A stretch of DNA of 64,000 bases, from contig NZ_CP108423.1 of assembly GCF_035917235.1 (NCBI RefSeq), positions 3,661,001 through 3,725,000 on the forward strand, given 5' to 3'. This document shows positions 14,638-25,670 of this stretch, in pieces. Source of the stretch: Streptomyces sp. NBC_01294. Its GTDB lineage: Bacteria > Actinomycetota > Actinomycetes > Streptomycetales > Streptomycetaceae. The notes under the pieces are model-generated. The model did no database searches and was not told the origin of the DNA. It worked only from the letters and a program-made list of their open reading frames with translations. Every line of letters starts with the position of its first letter. Position 1 is the stretch's first letter. A program made the translations under genes and the position numbers.

Positions 14638-15936
14638 CTAGCCGAAGAAGGCGTGCAGCACAGGACTCTGCGGTCGCCAACCACCCTCCCTGTAGTAGGT
14701 ACGAACCACGTCACCACAGCGCCCTAGGGCGCGGATCATGGCTTTGACGCTCGGGGCGTCCAATTCATCCAGCCATTCCTGGGTCCGGGTCCGTTGCTCG
14801 GAGTATCGCCAGTAGGCGTCAGCTGCGAAGAAATCGCCAGCCATGTCCTGGGCAAGACCTAGCTGCCCCGTCTCCACGAGCGCACGAATTACGGTGTGGA
14901 CGAAGCCTAGAGGAGTCCCCACGTACTGCTGATCACGGTCTTCCCATGGACTATCAACCAGATGGTGAGCCATACGCGATCCAAGGGTGGCTGCGCGCTG
15001 TGGTGATTCGGCAACCCATCTGCGCAGGGTGAGGGAGGGCACACGCGCAAGCTGATCGAAGAAGAGCGAAGCGTCGTGGCCGTAGGCCTCGGCTAGAGCC
15101 ACGAGGTCTTCCAGGCTGCCCACGGTTCCGCGCAGGAGTCCATTTACCAGACGCCGGGCGCGCTGAGCAGGTGGTTCATCGCGCTCAGTCAAGATGGCGT
15201 TCAGCTGACGCCGCAGGTCATCCATGCTGGACAGTCGTGCGATAACTTCCTCTTGAGTGCACTCCAGCACAAACTGGCGCCAGTGCAGCACGTCACCATC
15301 GGGCAACAGCGGGCGGCCCGTCTGCGGCATCTTGCCCGTGAGGAACCAAGCAGCCACCCGTCCGAGGCTGTAGACGTCGACTGCGGCTGTGGCCTTACGT
15401 GGATCGTCGTTGAGCTCAGGGGCATCAAATCCCGGTGTCCCCATCTGCTGGCCGGTCTTTGTGAGGGGGGACTTTCCTACTGGCAGCGGACGTCGAACCA
15501 TCCCCCAATCCGCCACCACCCATCGCAGTCCGCCCGTGCTCTCACCGGGTAGCGCCAGGATGTTGAGGGGAGAGATATCCCGATGAATCAGGTTCTGCCG
15601 GTGGGCGACCTTGAGTGCGTCGGCAAGATTCAACAGGATAGAGATCAAAGACTCCTCATCCAGCCCGGGCCTCAGTGCCTTCATGGTTCCGTCTGCAACC
15701 GGCATCGTGTACCAGAGAAATCCCGGATCATGATCACGAATCGGCATGATGTTGGGGTGGGCGAGAATCTTCTGGGCCTCGATCTCCATCCGAATGCGCG
15801 CCTGTGCTTCTGGTCCCTTGCGCGCAAGCTTCAGGGCGACCTCTGCACCGGTTTCGCGGTGCACCGCGCGGTAGACCTCGGCATATGCCCCCTCGCCCAG
15901 GGTGCTGTCTGCGATGTGGTACCGATCCTGCGGCAT
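14638..15936 (-). CDS. Ser/Thr protein kinase with alpha-helical C-terminal domain
   Basis: The ATG at 15936 follows GAGAGAAG and gives 432 residues. An active kinase domain spans about 5-265: GEGAYAEV glycine loop, Lys36, HRDISPLN (His118, Asp120, Asn125), DWG in place of DFG (Asp143), and a DAPEL segment. The remaining 165 residues are helical, without membrane span or PASTA repeats, so this is a soluble kinase. That differs from the housekeeping membrane kinases at 4759 and 6978. It precedes the DNA methyltransferase gene on the same strand. Kinase plus methyltransferase pairing is known from Pgl-type phage defence (PglW, PglX), which inspires but does not prove a defence role. Confidence 0.82.
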   Translation of the reverse strand: MPQDRYHIADSTLGEGAYAEVYRAVHRETGAEVALKLARKGPEAQARIRMEIEAQKILAHPNIMPIRDHDPGFLWYTMPVADGTMKALRPGLDEESLISILLNLADALKVAHRQNLIHRDISPLNILALPGESTGGLRWVVADWGMVRRPLPVGKSPLTKTGQQMGTPGFDAPELNDDPRKATAAVDVYSLGRVAAWFLTGKMPQTGRPLLPDGDVLHWRQFVLECTQEEVIARLSSMDDLRRQLNAILTERDEPPAQRARRLVNGLLRGTVGSLEDLVALAEAYGHDASLFFDQLARVPSLTLRRWVAESPQRAATLGSRMAHHLVDSPWEDRDQQYVGTPLGFVHTVIRALVETGQLGLAQDMAGDFFAADAYWRYSEQRTRTQEWLDELDAPSVKAMIRALGRCGDVVRTYYREGGWRPQSPVLHAFFG

Positions 15937-16305
15937 CACGCTTCTCTCGTTTCCCCCCACAGGTACAGCTTACGACCGCCTGGAGAGACCGGGCCCAGTC
16001 CCCTACGCCAAGCTGCCCCCAAGGGTCGACGGCACCTGAGGTTAAGGACCAAGGTGAACTCCCCGCTGGAGAGAGTTGAGCCATGGGACATGCGGCACCG
16101 GGGCACCAACCGGATGCGCTCAGAGGCCGTTGACACCCGCCCCTTTGCTGCGCGCAACAGCGGAGACGGTGAGGGAGCCAGGGCAGGGCGGTCAGACGCG
16201 TTCAATGAGGCTGACCGCTTGACCGACGCGACCGCTGACCTGCGGCCGACTTAGCGCCCTGCACGAGCTCGTTCGAGTCCGTAGAAAGCACGTGCAGGAA
16301 CCTGC
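15937..16305. other. Divergent intergenic region, kinase / membrane-anchored protein
   Basis: These 369 bp separate divergent genes and should hold both promoters. A TTGACA-like -35 box occurs near 16129, but I see no convincing -10 partner. Open frames here have no ribosome-binding site or recognisable product. Confidence 0.4.
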
Positions 16306-16899
16306 ATGGCCAGGCATGATGCCACCATGAACTCGGCGTTGCTCGCGATCACCACTGGAGTCACTGGCACCCTGCTGGGGAGCCTGGCCGCTTACTTCGG
16401 CCCGCTCCATCTCCAGCGTCGCAAGGAGCGCACTGAGCAGACACAGGCAAGCGCGACCTTCGCAGCGGAGGCCATCAGTAAGCTCGCGGAGATTCGGGTC
16501 ACGACGGCAATGTGGCTAGAGACACTACGGACGACCGTCCAGGATCTCGAAGTTGGCCATTTCATTGATCTTGAGAAGTTTACGGAAAAGGCGGCAGCGC
16601 ACAACCTACTGACCCGAACCGCAACATCCGGGATCATCAGCCAACGGGTCTACCTCCAGTCCAGGCAGCCGAGCAGCAGCCCCTACCAAGGGTTCCTGTC
16701 GGCGATGCGGGAGGTTGAATCGAGCCTGCGAGCCGACATTGCTGCCCAGAGCCCTTCCGGAACCCAGCCACTCGACTCGCAGAGGGTCACCAGTCTGAAC
16801 CTGCAGCTAGAGCTGGCGGAAGAGTCCCGGACGGCGATACTCGATGCGGTCACACAACTCCTCGAACAGCGAGACAACATGGCCTTCGATCGTCTCTGA
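16306..16899 (+). CDS. Membrane-anchored coiled-coil protein, unknown function
   Basis: The 197-residue protein has one N-terminal hydrophobic span (about 10-31, LLAITTGVTGTLLGSLAAYF) followed by a charged, Gln/Glu-rich helical region predicted to be cytoplasmic. The ATG at 16306 has AGGA six bases upstream; the ATG at 16327 is an alternative. Similar short anchored helical proteins are common orphans in Streptomyces islands and I cannot assign a role. It stands alone between the kinase/methyltransferase pair and the XRE/Nudix pair. Confidence 0.6.
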   Translation: MARHDATMNSALLAITTGVTGTLLGSLAAYFGPLHLQRRKERTEQTQASATFAAEAISKLAEIRVTTAMWLETLRTTVQDLEVGHFIDLEKFTEKAAAHNLLTRTATSGIISQRVYLQSRQPSSSPYQGFLSAMREVESSLRADIAAQSPSGTQPLDSQRVTSLNLQLELAEESRTAILDAVTQLLEQRDNMAFDRL

Positions 16900-17038
16900 A
16901 CGCGCGCCAGGGTCAGCCTACGCACCTGTGATCCCGCCACCAAGGCCTCTGCTACTGGACATTCGTGCTGGTGGCGGTTGGCGGCAGGTTCACGGCATTC
17001 CCTTGGGCCAGTAACGGGGCGCCGAAGCGCGGGCGTGG

Positions 17039-17521
17039 TCAGGCCCCTGTTTCCGGCGACTGCCCGTGTTCCAGGTAGGCAGTTAGGCCGTTCCTTCGGG
17101 CCTGGATGCCTGCGGCGATTCGGCGCGCGAGGCGGGGGATGGTGAGGTCTGGCACCTGTTCGGCGCCGTGGAAGTCGTAGCCACGGAGCTCGTCCGCTTG
17201 CAGCGCGATCTGCTGGCGGTGATCTACGCTTAGGCGGCCGCCATCGAAAAGGTAGAGGACCTTGTCCCCCTCTCCTGGGTTCGGCGCCCAGTCGACGACG
17301 AGGAGGCGGCCGATGTGCGGCTCGATGCCCAATTCCTCCTGGACCTCACGCACACAGGCTTGTCGAGGCGACTCACCTTCCTCGACGTAGCCTCCGGGAA
17401 TATCTCGATAGTCCTTGTACGACGGCTCGACGAGCAGTACTCGATCAGCTTCGTCGAAGAAGAGAGCGCCAGCCGCCATGCGGGGGTGGGCCATCTTCGC
17501 TTCATGCTCGTTCTCGCTCAC
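17039..17521 (-). CDS. Nudix hydrolase, possible element immunity (Pif-like) factor
   Basis: The 160-residue protein carries a complete Nudix box, GYVEEGESPRQACVREVQEE followed by LGI, with all metal-binding Glu residues. The core matches small NTP/ADP-ribose-type pyrophosphohydrolases; the substrate is not readable. Family context: the Pif immunity protein of the Streptomyces element pSAM2 contains a Nudix motif, and Nudix genes next to XRE regulators recur in such elements. The gene starts 10 bp after the stop of the XRE/TPR regulator, so the two form one transcript. A role in immunity to related elements is an inference; nucleotide-pool cleaning is the alternative. Confidence 0.85.
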   Translation of the reverse strand: MSENEHEAKMAHPRMAAGALFFDEADRVLLVEPSYKDYRDIPGGYVEEGESPRQACVREVQEELGIEPHIGRLLVVDWAPNPGEGDKVLYLFDGGRLSVDHRQQIALQADELRGYDFHGAEQVPDLTIPRLARRIAAGIQARRNGLTAYLEHGQSPETGA

Positions 17522-17531
17522 GGATTCGACT

Positions 17532-18764
17532 CTAGCCTCCCGCCACGATGTGGAGCCTTCGGGCCAGGTCCGCCACGGGATGGGACGGCCGGCCTCTGGT
17601 GCCGCGTATCCAGCCGATGACCAGCTCTCGACTCATGTAGTGGTGGCGGACCTGCTCGGGGGCGGCTTGTTCGGCTTCCAGCAGGACAGCCAGGGCTTCG
17701 TCGGTCCGGTTCCAGGCACTCAGCGCCCTGGCGACTTCGAGGCTGTGCCGCACACGCCGTTCCACTGGCATACCGCTGGTGTCGATGCGCGCTCCGAGGT
17801 CCGCAGCAATCTGAATGTCACCGAGTTCGCCGGCGGTGGCTACGCAGTGGATCGCCACGTTCGTGGGACCGAAGGCTGTCCACATGTGATTGGCATCGGC
17901 GCCGAGTCGCTGCGCGGTCTCGTCGGCCTCTCGGAGGAAAGTCTGCGTAGCTGCCCGGTCCTCTGCTCGTGCAGCGGCCATCGCGCCGGTGAGGAACAAC
18001 GTGCCGTACACCGAGAGGTACTCGTCGTCTGCAGTGCCCAGTTCCGGCTGCATGACGGCTGCCGCGTCGTTCACGAGCTGGACGGCTGCCGTGAAACGGC
18101 CGGTGGCCAGGAGGCAGTGCGTGACCGCGCGGAAGAGCGAACCTGTGACCTCGCTTCGACCGCTGTGCTGCGCGGCTGCCAGACCGCGGTCAGCTGCGAT
18201 CCATGCCAGCTCGGACTCACCAACCTTGCCCAGCACCATGGCTGCGCCGTGGTAGGCCAGGGCGAGTAGCGCATGGGATTCCTCCCTCTCATGCCCCGAG
18301 TAAGCGCGAGATGCGGCGAGGGCGTCTGTCAGGAGGAAGGGAAGACGTCGAGTGGCGAATCCGTAGCGGGACGCCTGATAGGCGTCGAGGACCTCGCTCA
18401 CGTTGGAACGAAGGTCCTGTAGGGCAGGTGGCTCGTCATCGGGTGCAGACCCCAGCAGGGGCGTGAGCTGCTTGTAGTCCATGAGCGCTTCGCGCATCGC
18501 TGGGACTGTGCGGTGGCCGCTGTCGGCCGACCACTCCATGAGCGTCGGCTCGGCGAGCAGGTCTCCAAGGGAGACATCGAGGGCTTCGGCGAGTGAGGTG
18601 ATCACCGAGAGGCGATCAAGCTCGATCCGATTGTTCTCCGCCTTGCTCAGCCAGTCCGTGGTGCGGCCGACAAGGCCGGCCAGTACCTCTTGGGAGAGGC
18701 CGCGCCGCCGCCGGTACCAGGCGACGCGCTCGCCGATGGTCAGATTCTCTGTCATCCCTCGCAT
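17532..18764 (-). CDS. XRE-family regulator with TPR-like C-terminal domain
   Basis: The 410-residue protein is read from the ATG at 18764, with GAGGTGA ten bases upstream; ATG 18755 is also possible. Residues 8-65 are an HTH_3/XRE domain (IGERVAWYRRRRGLSQEVLA, then the DWLSKAENNR recognition region). The rest is alpha-helical with TPR-like units (for example LALAYHGAAMVLGKVGESELAW). This architecture resembles Streptomyces island regulators and peptide-responsive Rgg/PlcR-type proteins. It is cotranscribed with the Nudix gene and divergent from the TTA-containing cassette at 19093, which makes those genes possible targets. Confidence 0.85.
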   Translation of the reverse strand: MRGMTENLTIGERVAWYRRRRGLSQEVLAGLVGRTTDWLSKAENNRIELDRLSVITSLAEALDVSLGDLLAEPTLMEWSADSGHRTVPAMREALMDYKQLTPLLGSAPDDEPPALQDLRSNVSEVLDAYQASRYGFATRRLPFLLTDALAASRAYSGHEREESHALLALAYHGAAMVLGKVGESELAWIAADRGLAAAQHSGRSEVTGSLFRAVTHCLLATGRFTAAVQLVNDAAAVMQPELGTADDEYLSVYGTLFLTGAMAAARAEDRAATQTFLREADETAQRLGADANHMWTAFGPTNVAIHCVATAGELGDIQIAADLGARIDTSGMPVERRVRHSLEVARALSAWNRTDEALAVLLEAEQAAPEQVRHHYMSRELVIGWIRGTRGRPSHPVADLARRLHIVAGG

Positions 18765-19092
18765 GTCCTGATCATCACCTCGTGGCCGAAGTGGACCCCG
18801 GAAGGATTTTCCGGGGTGTCGTGGGGCGCCCTGGCTACTGTCGCAACAGACCGAGAAGGCCGCCGGGAGATGCAAGCAACTCGACTTGCAACAACCGGCT
18901 TTGGCCAATGACGCCCGCCCGCCGCACCCGCGAGAGGCCACCTCATCAGTGAGGTCGGAGGAGGGCATGCCCAACGTCGATCGGTGCATGCGGCAGGCAG
19001 TTCAGCAAGAGGCGATCACCACTGCGGCGATCGACGTCCGGTCTGCTTCGGAACGGCTCCGAAGAGTGACAGCACGAGTGGGAGTAACGCGG
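18765..19092. other. Divergent promoter region, XRE regulator / oxidoreductase cassette
   Basis: These 328 bp separate the leftward regulator from the rightward cassette. The frame of the 19093 gene stays open through most of it, but the encoded residues have no family similarity to the Gfo/Idh fold and there is no ribosome-binding site before 19081. I treat it as non-coding; no clear promoter hexamers are seen. Confidence 0.4.
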
Positions 19093-20577
19093 ATGAAAAC
19101 CGACTCTCGAACGTCTCGGACAACAACGGTCTCGGTCCCCAGGCCACCGACCCTCCGCTGTGTCGAGGATCCGCTGGGGCGGGCTCCTGCTCGCGATGTC
19201 CGCCCTGCTGCTCGTCGGCGCAACCTCGTCGTGGTCGGCTTCGACGAAATCGTCGCCAACAAGTACCTGCCCTGCATCAGAGACGCTGTCGAGGCCGGCT
19301 ACATCGACTCATACTCCGTCATCGACCTGGACTCGGAGAGGTCGACGATCGAGGAGCGCATACAGGGAGTCGACCTGAAGCCTCGGGAGGTCATCTACCT
19401 TCCGGACTCGGGCCGCGGCCCGACCGTGCAGCGGGATCAGCCGGAGCTGATCGGAGCCGCCCTCAGGCAGCTCCGTCTGCCCGACCTGCCGATGAAGGTG
19501 TACATCGCGACCGAGGTGCGGGCGCACGAAGCCTATCTGCGCTACTGCGTCGAGAACGGCATCGATTCGCTGGTGGAGAAGCCGGTCCTGGCTCCGCTGG
19601 TGGACGGCCAGTTCGCGCCGTCCCGGATCACCGAGGTGATGCAGGAACTCATCGCTCAGGCCGGCCGTACCGGCGCCAAGCACTCCGTGATGACGCTGAG
19701 CCGGTATCACCGCATCTACAACGGGGAGTTACTCCGCTCGCTCGAAGAGCGGGTGCGGGACTGGCAGGCCCCCGTCACCTCCTTCCACCTGCGAGCCGCT
19801 GGCGGCGTGTGGAACCTCCAGCACGAGTACGAGTCGCGGGACGATCACCCCTACCGGTACGGCTACGGGATGGTGATGCACGGCGCCTACCACTACATCG
19901 ATCTCGCCGTGCAGTGCCTGTCCCTCAACAAGCTCGTGTTTCCCGACCGCCGCTTCAGGCTCGAAGTCAGCTCGTTCGGTGCCTTCCCGACCGACCAGCA
20001 CCTCCGGATCCCGAATCCGGCCGCCAGCCGGTTCGAGGACGGCCACTCGCGCTGGCCGGACGCCGCGAGCCTGGCGCATTCCTTCGGCGAGACGGACATC
20101 ACCGCCACGTTCCGCCTGGTCGACGTCGCGTCGGATCGGACACTGACCGTCGGAACGTTGTCCTTCGAGCAGACGACGCCGTCCATCCGCAGCTGGCAGG
20201 ACCTCCCGGATGACGTCTACAACAAGAACGGGCGCACCTCCAGCGTCGACCTCGAAGCCCAGCTGTCGACCCTCTACTCCGCACACGTCCACTGCTACGA
20301 CGTGCCCCGCGGGCAGAACGCAGACAAGATCGACGCCTTCGCTCGGCTGACCACGAGGGCGAACGCCTCCTTGCTGCCGGAGGAGCGGTACACGTCGGTC
20401 AAGATGTTCGACGGGTTGTTCCACAGCGACAGCAACAGGCAGCTCATGGAGAACTGGCTGCGGGGGACCGAGAACAGGAGCTCGCTCTCCGCGCACCTGC
20501 TGCCGATGAAGGTCACCGAGGCGTTGGCGTCCTCTCTCCGCACGCCCGGCCGGGCCGTCGAGATCGCCGAGTTCTAG
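19093..20577 (+). CDS. Gfo/Idh/MocA-like oxidoreductase, TTA codon
   Basis: The ATG at 19093 has GGAG eight bases upstream and gives 494 residues. After an approximately 40-residue leader, a Rossmann segment begins at NLVVVGFDEIVANKYLP, with VEKPVLAPL in the position of the conserved EKP motif, followed by an alpha/beta C-terminal domain. Gfo/Idh/MocA enzymes oxidise or epimerise sugars and cyclitols with NAD(P). The glycine-rich loop is atypical (VGFDEI instead of GxGxxG), so cofactor use is uncertain. A TTA codon at 19729-19731 puts translation under bldA control in Streptomyces. It is followed immediately by a methyltransferase and a glycosyltransferase. Confidence 0.7.
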   Translation: MKTDSRTSRTTTVSVPRPPTLRCVEDPLGRAPARDVRPAARRRNLVVVGFDEIVANKYLPCIRDAVEAGYIDSYSVIDLDSERSTIEERIQGVDLKPREVIYLPDSGRGPTVQRDQPELIGAALRQLRLPDLPMKVYIATEVRAHEAYLRYCVENGIDSLVEKPVLAPLVDGQFAPSRITEVMQELIAQAGRTGAKHSVMTLSRYHRIYNGELLRSLEERVRDWQAPVTSFHLRAAGGVWNLQHEYESRDDHPYRYGYGMVMHGAYHYIDLAVQCLSLNKLVFPDRRFRLEVSSFGAFPTDQHLRIPNPAASRFEDGHSRWPDAASLAHSFGETDITATFRLVDVASDRTLTVGTLSFEQTTPSIRSWQDLPDDVYNKNGRTSSVDLEAQLSTLYSAHVHCYDVPRGQNADKIDAFARLTTRANASLLPEERYTSVKMFDGLFHSDSNRQLMENWLRGTENRSSLSAHLLPMKVTEALASSLRTPGRAVEIAEF

Positions 20578-20619
20578 GTGCCTGTCCTCGCTCGTCCCTC
20601 CAGCCCCAGGTGGTGCCCC

Positions 20620-21336
20620 TTGCCTGTACAGCACTCGAAGGCGTCCCTTCACGCCTTCTACGCAGACGCGTTACGGAACGGCCGGAGCACCGGCGAGAAG
20701 CTACGCGCACCCGTTCCGGCGCGATTCCTCACCCTGCTGGGTTCCCTCCCCGCCGACACTCCGCGTCGCGCTCTGGACCTCGGATACGGCGCCGGGGCGT
20801 ACACCATCGCCCTGGCCGAGGCGGGGTTCACCGTTGTTGCGGTGGACCAGGCCCCGGCCGAGCCGCTGCTTCAGCGGCTCTCGGAGTACGAGGACGTGGC
20901 GGAGCGGGTCACGGTGGTGGAATCCCTCATCGAGCAGTACGCCGTCCAGGAGGACTTCGGCGCGCTCGTCGCCAAGGACGTTCTCCACTACCTGTCACAG
21001 CCCGACGTCGAAGCTCTGCTCACCCAGGCTGTGCAGAGTTCCCGCTCGGTCAACCTGCACTATCTGGAGGTCTTCACCGAGATCTTCCGGATAGACGCCC
21101 ACGGCGTTCAGATCCACATCGAGGGCGAGGCCCGGTACACGCGGGAGTCATTCAGCCGCGCGCTGGAGCGGATCTACGAGGGCTGGGACGTCACCGTGAG
21201 CTGGGACGACCACACCGAGCAGGACACGCGCTCACGGCGCACCTACTTCAAAGCGGCTCGCGCGACCGTCATAGCGGCGCGCAGGTGCCCGGCTCCAGTC
21301 GGCACCGCGGCCATGAGCGGAAGGGAGACAGCGTGA
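20620..21336 (+). CDS. SAM-dependent methyltransferase (class I), TTA codon
   Basis: The TTG at 20620 with AGGTGG six bases upstream gives 238 residues. The GTG at 20578, directly abutting the upstream stop, is an alternative without a ribosome-binding site. Motif I reads ALDLGYGAGAYTIALAEAG with the acidic VVAVDQ following, and motif IV-like ALVAKDVLHYL is present, as in class I small-molecule methyltransferases. A TTA codon at 20671-20673 (in FYADALRNG) makes it bldA-dependent. The stop overlaps the glycosyltransferase start by 3 bp, so the two are coupled. The substrate is unknown; a product of the flanking enzymes is likely. Confidence 0.78.
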   Translation: MPVQHSKASLHAFYADALRNGRSTGEKLRAPVPARFLTLLGSLPADTPRRALDLGYGAGAYTIALAEAGFTVVAVDQAPAEPLLQRLSEYEDVAERVTVVESLIEQYAVQEDFGALVAKDVLHYLSQPDVEALLTQAVQSSRSVNLHYLEVFTEIFRIDAHGVQIHIEGEARYTRESFSRALERIYEGWDVTVSWDDHTEQDTRSRRTYFKAARATVIAARRCPAPVGTAAMSGRETA

Positions 21337-22259
21337 CCATCGCGGATTCTGGAGGCATCAGCTTCGTTGTCCCCTGCCACAACGCGGGCGACTATCTCAT
21401 CGAGGCCGTGAAGTCCGTCGTCGAGCAGCCGCTTCGGCGTCCGCACGAGGTAGTGATCGTGGACGACGGGTCGGATGACGACACGACCCTCAAGGCCATC
21501 GACACCTGCGCCGATCTGCCCGGCGTACGCGTCGTCCGGCTCGAACAGCGCCAAGGGCACCACGTGGCCAGGAACGCCGGTGTGGCAGCCGCGCGGATGG
21601 AGTACGTGATGCAGGTGGACGCCGACGACCGGCTGGCCACCGACCCGCACCTCCTCACGGAAGGGTCCTACCCGGACAGGGCGGTGGAGACCCTCGAGTC
21701 CGATGCCGATACGGCCTTCGTGCACACGATGTCGTGGATGATCGGTGCCTTCGAGGGGTTCACCATCTCCTCGTACCCGTGCCGCGAGGATCTGGTGGCG
21801 CGCAAGCACCACGTTCCGACGTCGATAGTCTGCCGGCGGGCAGACGCTCTCGAATGCGGGCTGTACGACCCGAAGGTGCTCAAGTGGGGGGACTGGGCTT
21901 TCGCGGTCAACCTGCTGGCCAGCCGGTACAGGCGAGGGGCAGGCAACAACATCCACTGCGTCGCCGGTCCCTTCTACGAGTACCGAGTGCACTCTCGGTG
22001 CGATCGAGTGTCCGATGCGGAGATCTCGGAGCTCGACATGACTCTCCTCGTCGTCGAGAAGAACCTGGACTTTTTCCAGGACCGACTGGACCGGAGAGAC
22101 GGGGCTGCCGAGATCGCCCTCGACCTGCTGGGTCAGAAGCCGACGCGCCTCGACGACCTCCTGCACATGGCGAAGTTCGATCTCCACCAGGCCCAGATCG
22201 TCGCCGAGCAACGCGAGTTCTCTCTGTCGAGCCCGTACGAGACGCTGCGCATTCCGTAG
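21333..22259 (+). CDS. Family 2 (GT-A) glycosyltransferase
   Basis: The 308-residue protein starts at a GTG with AAGGGAG upstream. The GT2 core is clear: ISFVVPCHNAGDYL nucleotide-binding strand, VVIVDDGSDDDT, HHVARNAGVAAAR, and the metal-binding DxD in VDADDR (about residue 93). The acceptor half contains KWGDWAFAVNL. There is no membrane segment, so it is soluble, unlike polysaccharide synthases. It completes a three-gene cassette for modifying or assembling a small glycoside or surface sugar. It ends 100 bp from the convergent valyl-tRNA synthetase gene, with a strong terminator between. Confidence 0.82.
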   Translation: MTIADSGGISFVVPCHNAGDYLIEAVKSVVEQPLRRPHEVVIVDDGSDDDTTLKAIDTCADLPGVRVVRLEQRQGHHVARNAGVAAARMEYVMQVDADDRLATDPHLLTEGSYPDRAVETLESDADTAFVHTMSWMIGAFEGFTISSYPCREDLVARKHHVPTSIVCRRADALECGLYDPKVLKWGDWAFAVNLLASRYRRGAGNNIHCVAGPFYEYRVHSRCDRVSDAEISELDMTLLVVEKNLDFFQDRLDRRDGAAEIALDLLGQKPTRLDDLLHMAKFDLHQAQIVAEQREFSLSSPYETLRIP

Positions 22260-22311
22260 GCCTCACCGCCGAGAGCCCGAGTCAGAGGGTGTCCGAGGCC
22301 GAAGAACCCGA

Positions 22312-22343
22312 AGGGGGCCCAGACCACGTGGTCTGGGCCCCCT
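22312..22343. terminator. Perfect 32-bp palindrome, bidirectional terminator
   Basis: AGGGGGCCCAGACCAC is followed directly by its exact reverse complement, giving a 16-bp perfect arm pair with no spacer. It lies between the convergent glycosyltransferase and valyl-tRNA synthetase genes and should stop transcription from both sides. Confidence 0.8.
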
Positions 22344-22359
22344 CGGCGTGTTCCGACGC

Positions 22360-25002
<2,643 letters not shown>

Positions 25003-25020
25003 TCTAGGCCCGTAGCACCT

Positions 25021-25660
25021 CTACCCTCGCCTGAGTTTCCCCGGGCGAGCGGGCTGTCGCCGGGACACAAAGGTGGCCGCACGGATGAGATTCAAGTGTG
25101 ACCAAGAACACGCCCGTGCGGCCGGGTTCATCGTACCCCGCCCGACCGATGGTCTCGTACGGGGAGACGGCCCCACCTCATGGCTAGGCATCGGCCCGCG
25201 ATCTGTCGTGCGCGCTGGGGTGGGTCCGCATGTGCGCGTCGTCGCTGCGATCTCCGGGGTAGCTGTGAACCACGTCGGCTGGTCGGGCTGTCCTGCAGGG
25301 CGGGCCGACTGCCGCAGGGCGGAACACGGGGCGGCATGGAGGTCAGCGTCGTGCGCGGTTCGGCGGCGCTGCGGACTCGGTGGGCGGATGTGCGCCTTGT
25401 CCCGGCTGGCGGTCCACGATGCCGTTGTGCGTCGGCGGCCCGCTTCGGTGCGGGGGTTGGTGATGGGGTTTCGGCTGGTGTGCTGGAGTCGGGTGGTCAG
25501 GACGCGGGCGAGTTGGCGGGCTGTGCCCAGTTCGCGCTGTGCTGCGGCCTCCTTGAGGAGTTGGTGGGGTTGGTGACCTCGGGCTTCCGCGTCAGCCAAG
25601 AGAGCGGCGAGGGCGGGCCGGCTGGGGTCGGTGAGTATCCGGTCGGCCTGGTCAGGGATG
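25021..25660 (-). pseudogene. Relic resembling the C-terminus of a mobilisation protein/relaxase
   Basis: The leftward frame reads ILTDPSRPALAALLADAEAR, then HQPHQLLKEAAAQREL and LARVLTTRL. This resembles a C-terminal pattern I remember from actinobacterial relaxase/mobilisation proteins (DPAWPAL, AGHDP, REL, VLVWRL). Everything upstream, including any relaxase catalytic domain, is missing. The frame runs into the oppositely oriented integrase stump near 25670, as expected at a deletion junction. The assignment rests on remembered similarity and needs a search. Confidence 0.4.
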
Positions 25661-25670
25661 GCGCCGTGCC

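Noticed and set aside
13245..15936. A classical Pgl (BREX type 2) system
   Set aside because: The kinase and methyltransferase are much smaller than PglW and PglX, and no PglZ phosphatase-like gene is present in the window.
15936..16205. A small leftward open frame upstream of the kinase
   Set aside because: It lacks a ribosome-binding site and family features and overlaps the start of the kinase gene; it is better seen as promoter region.
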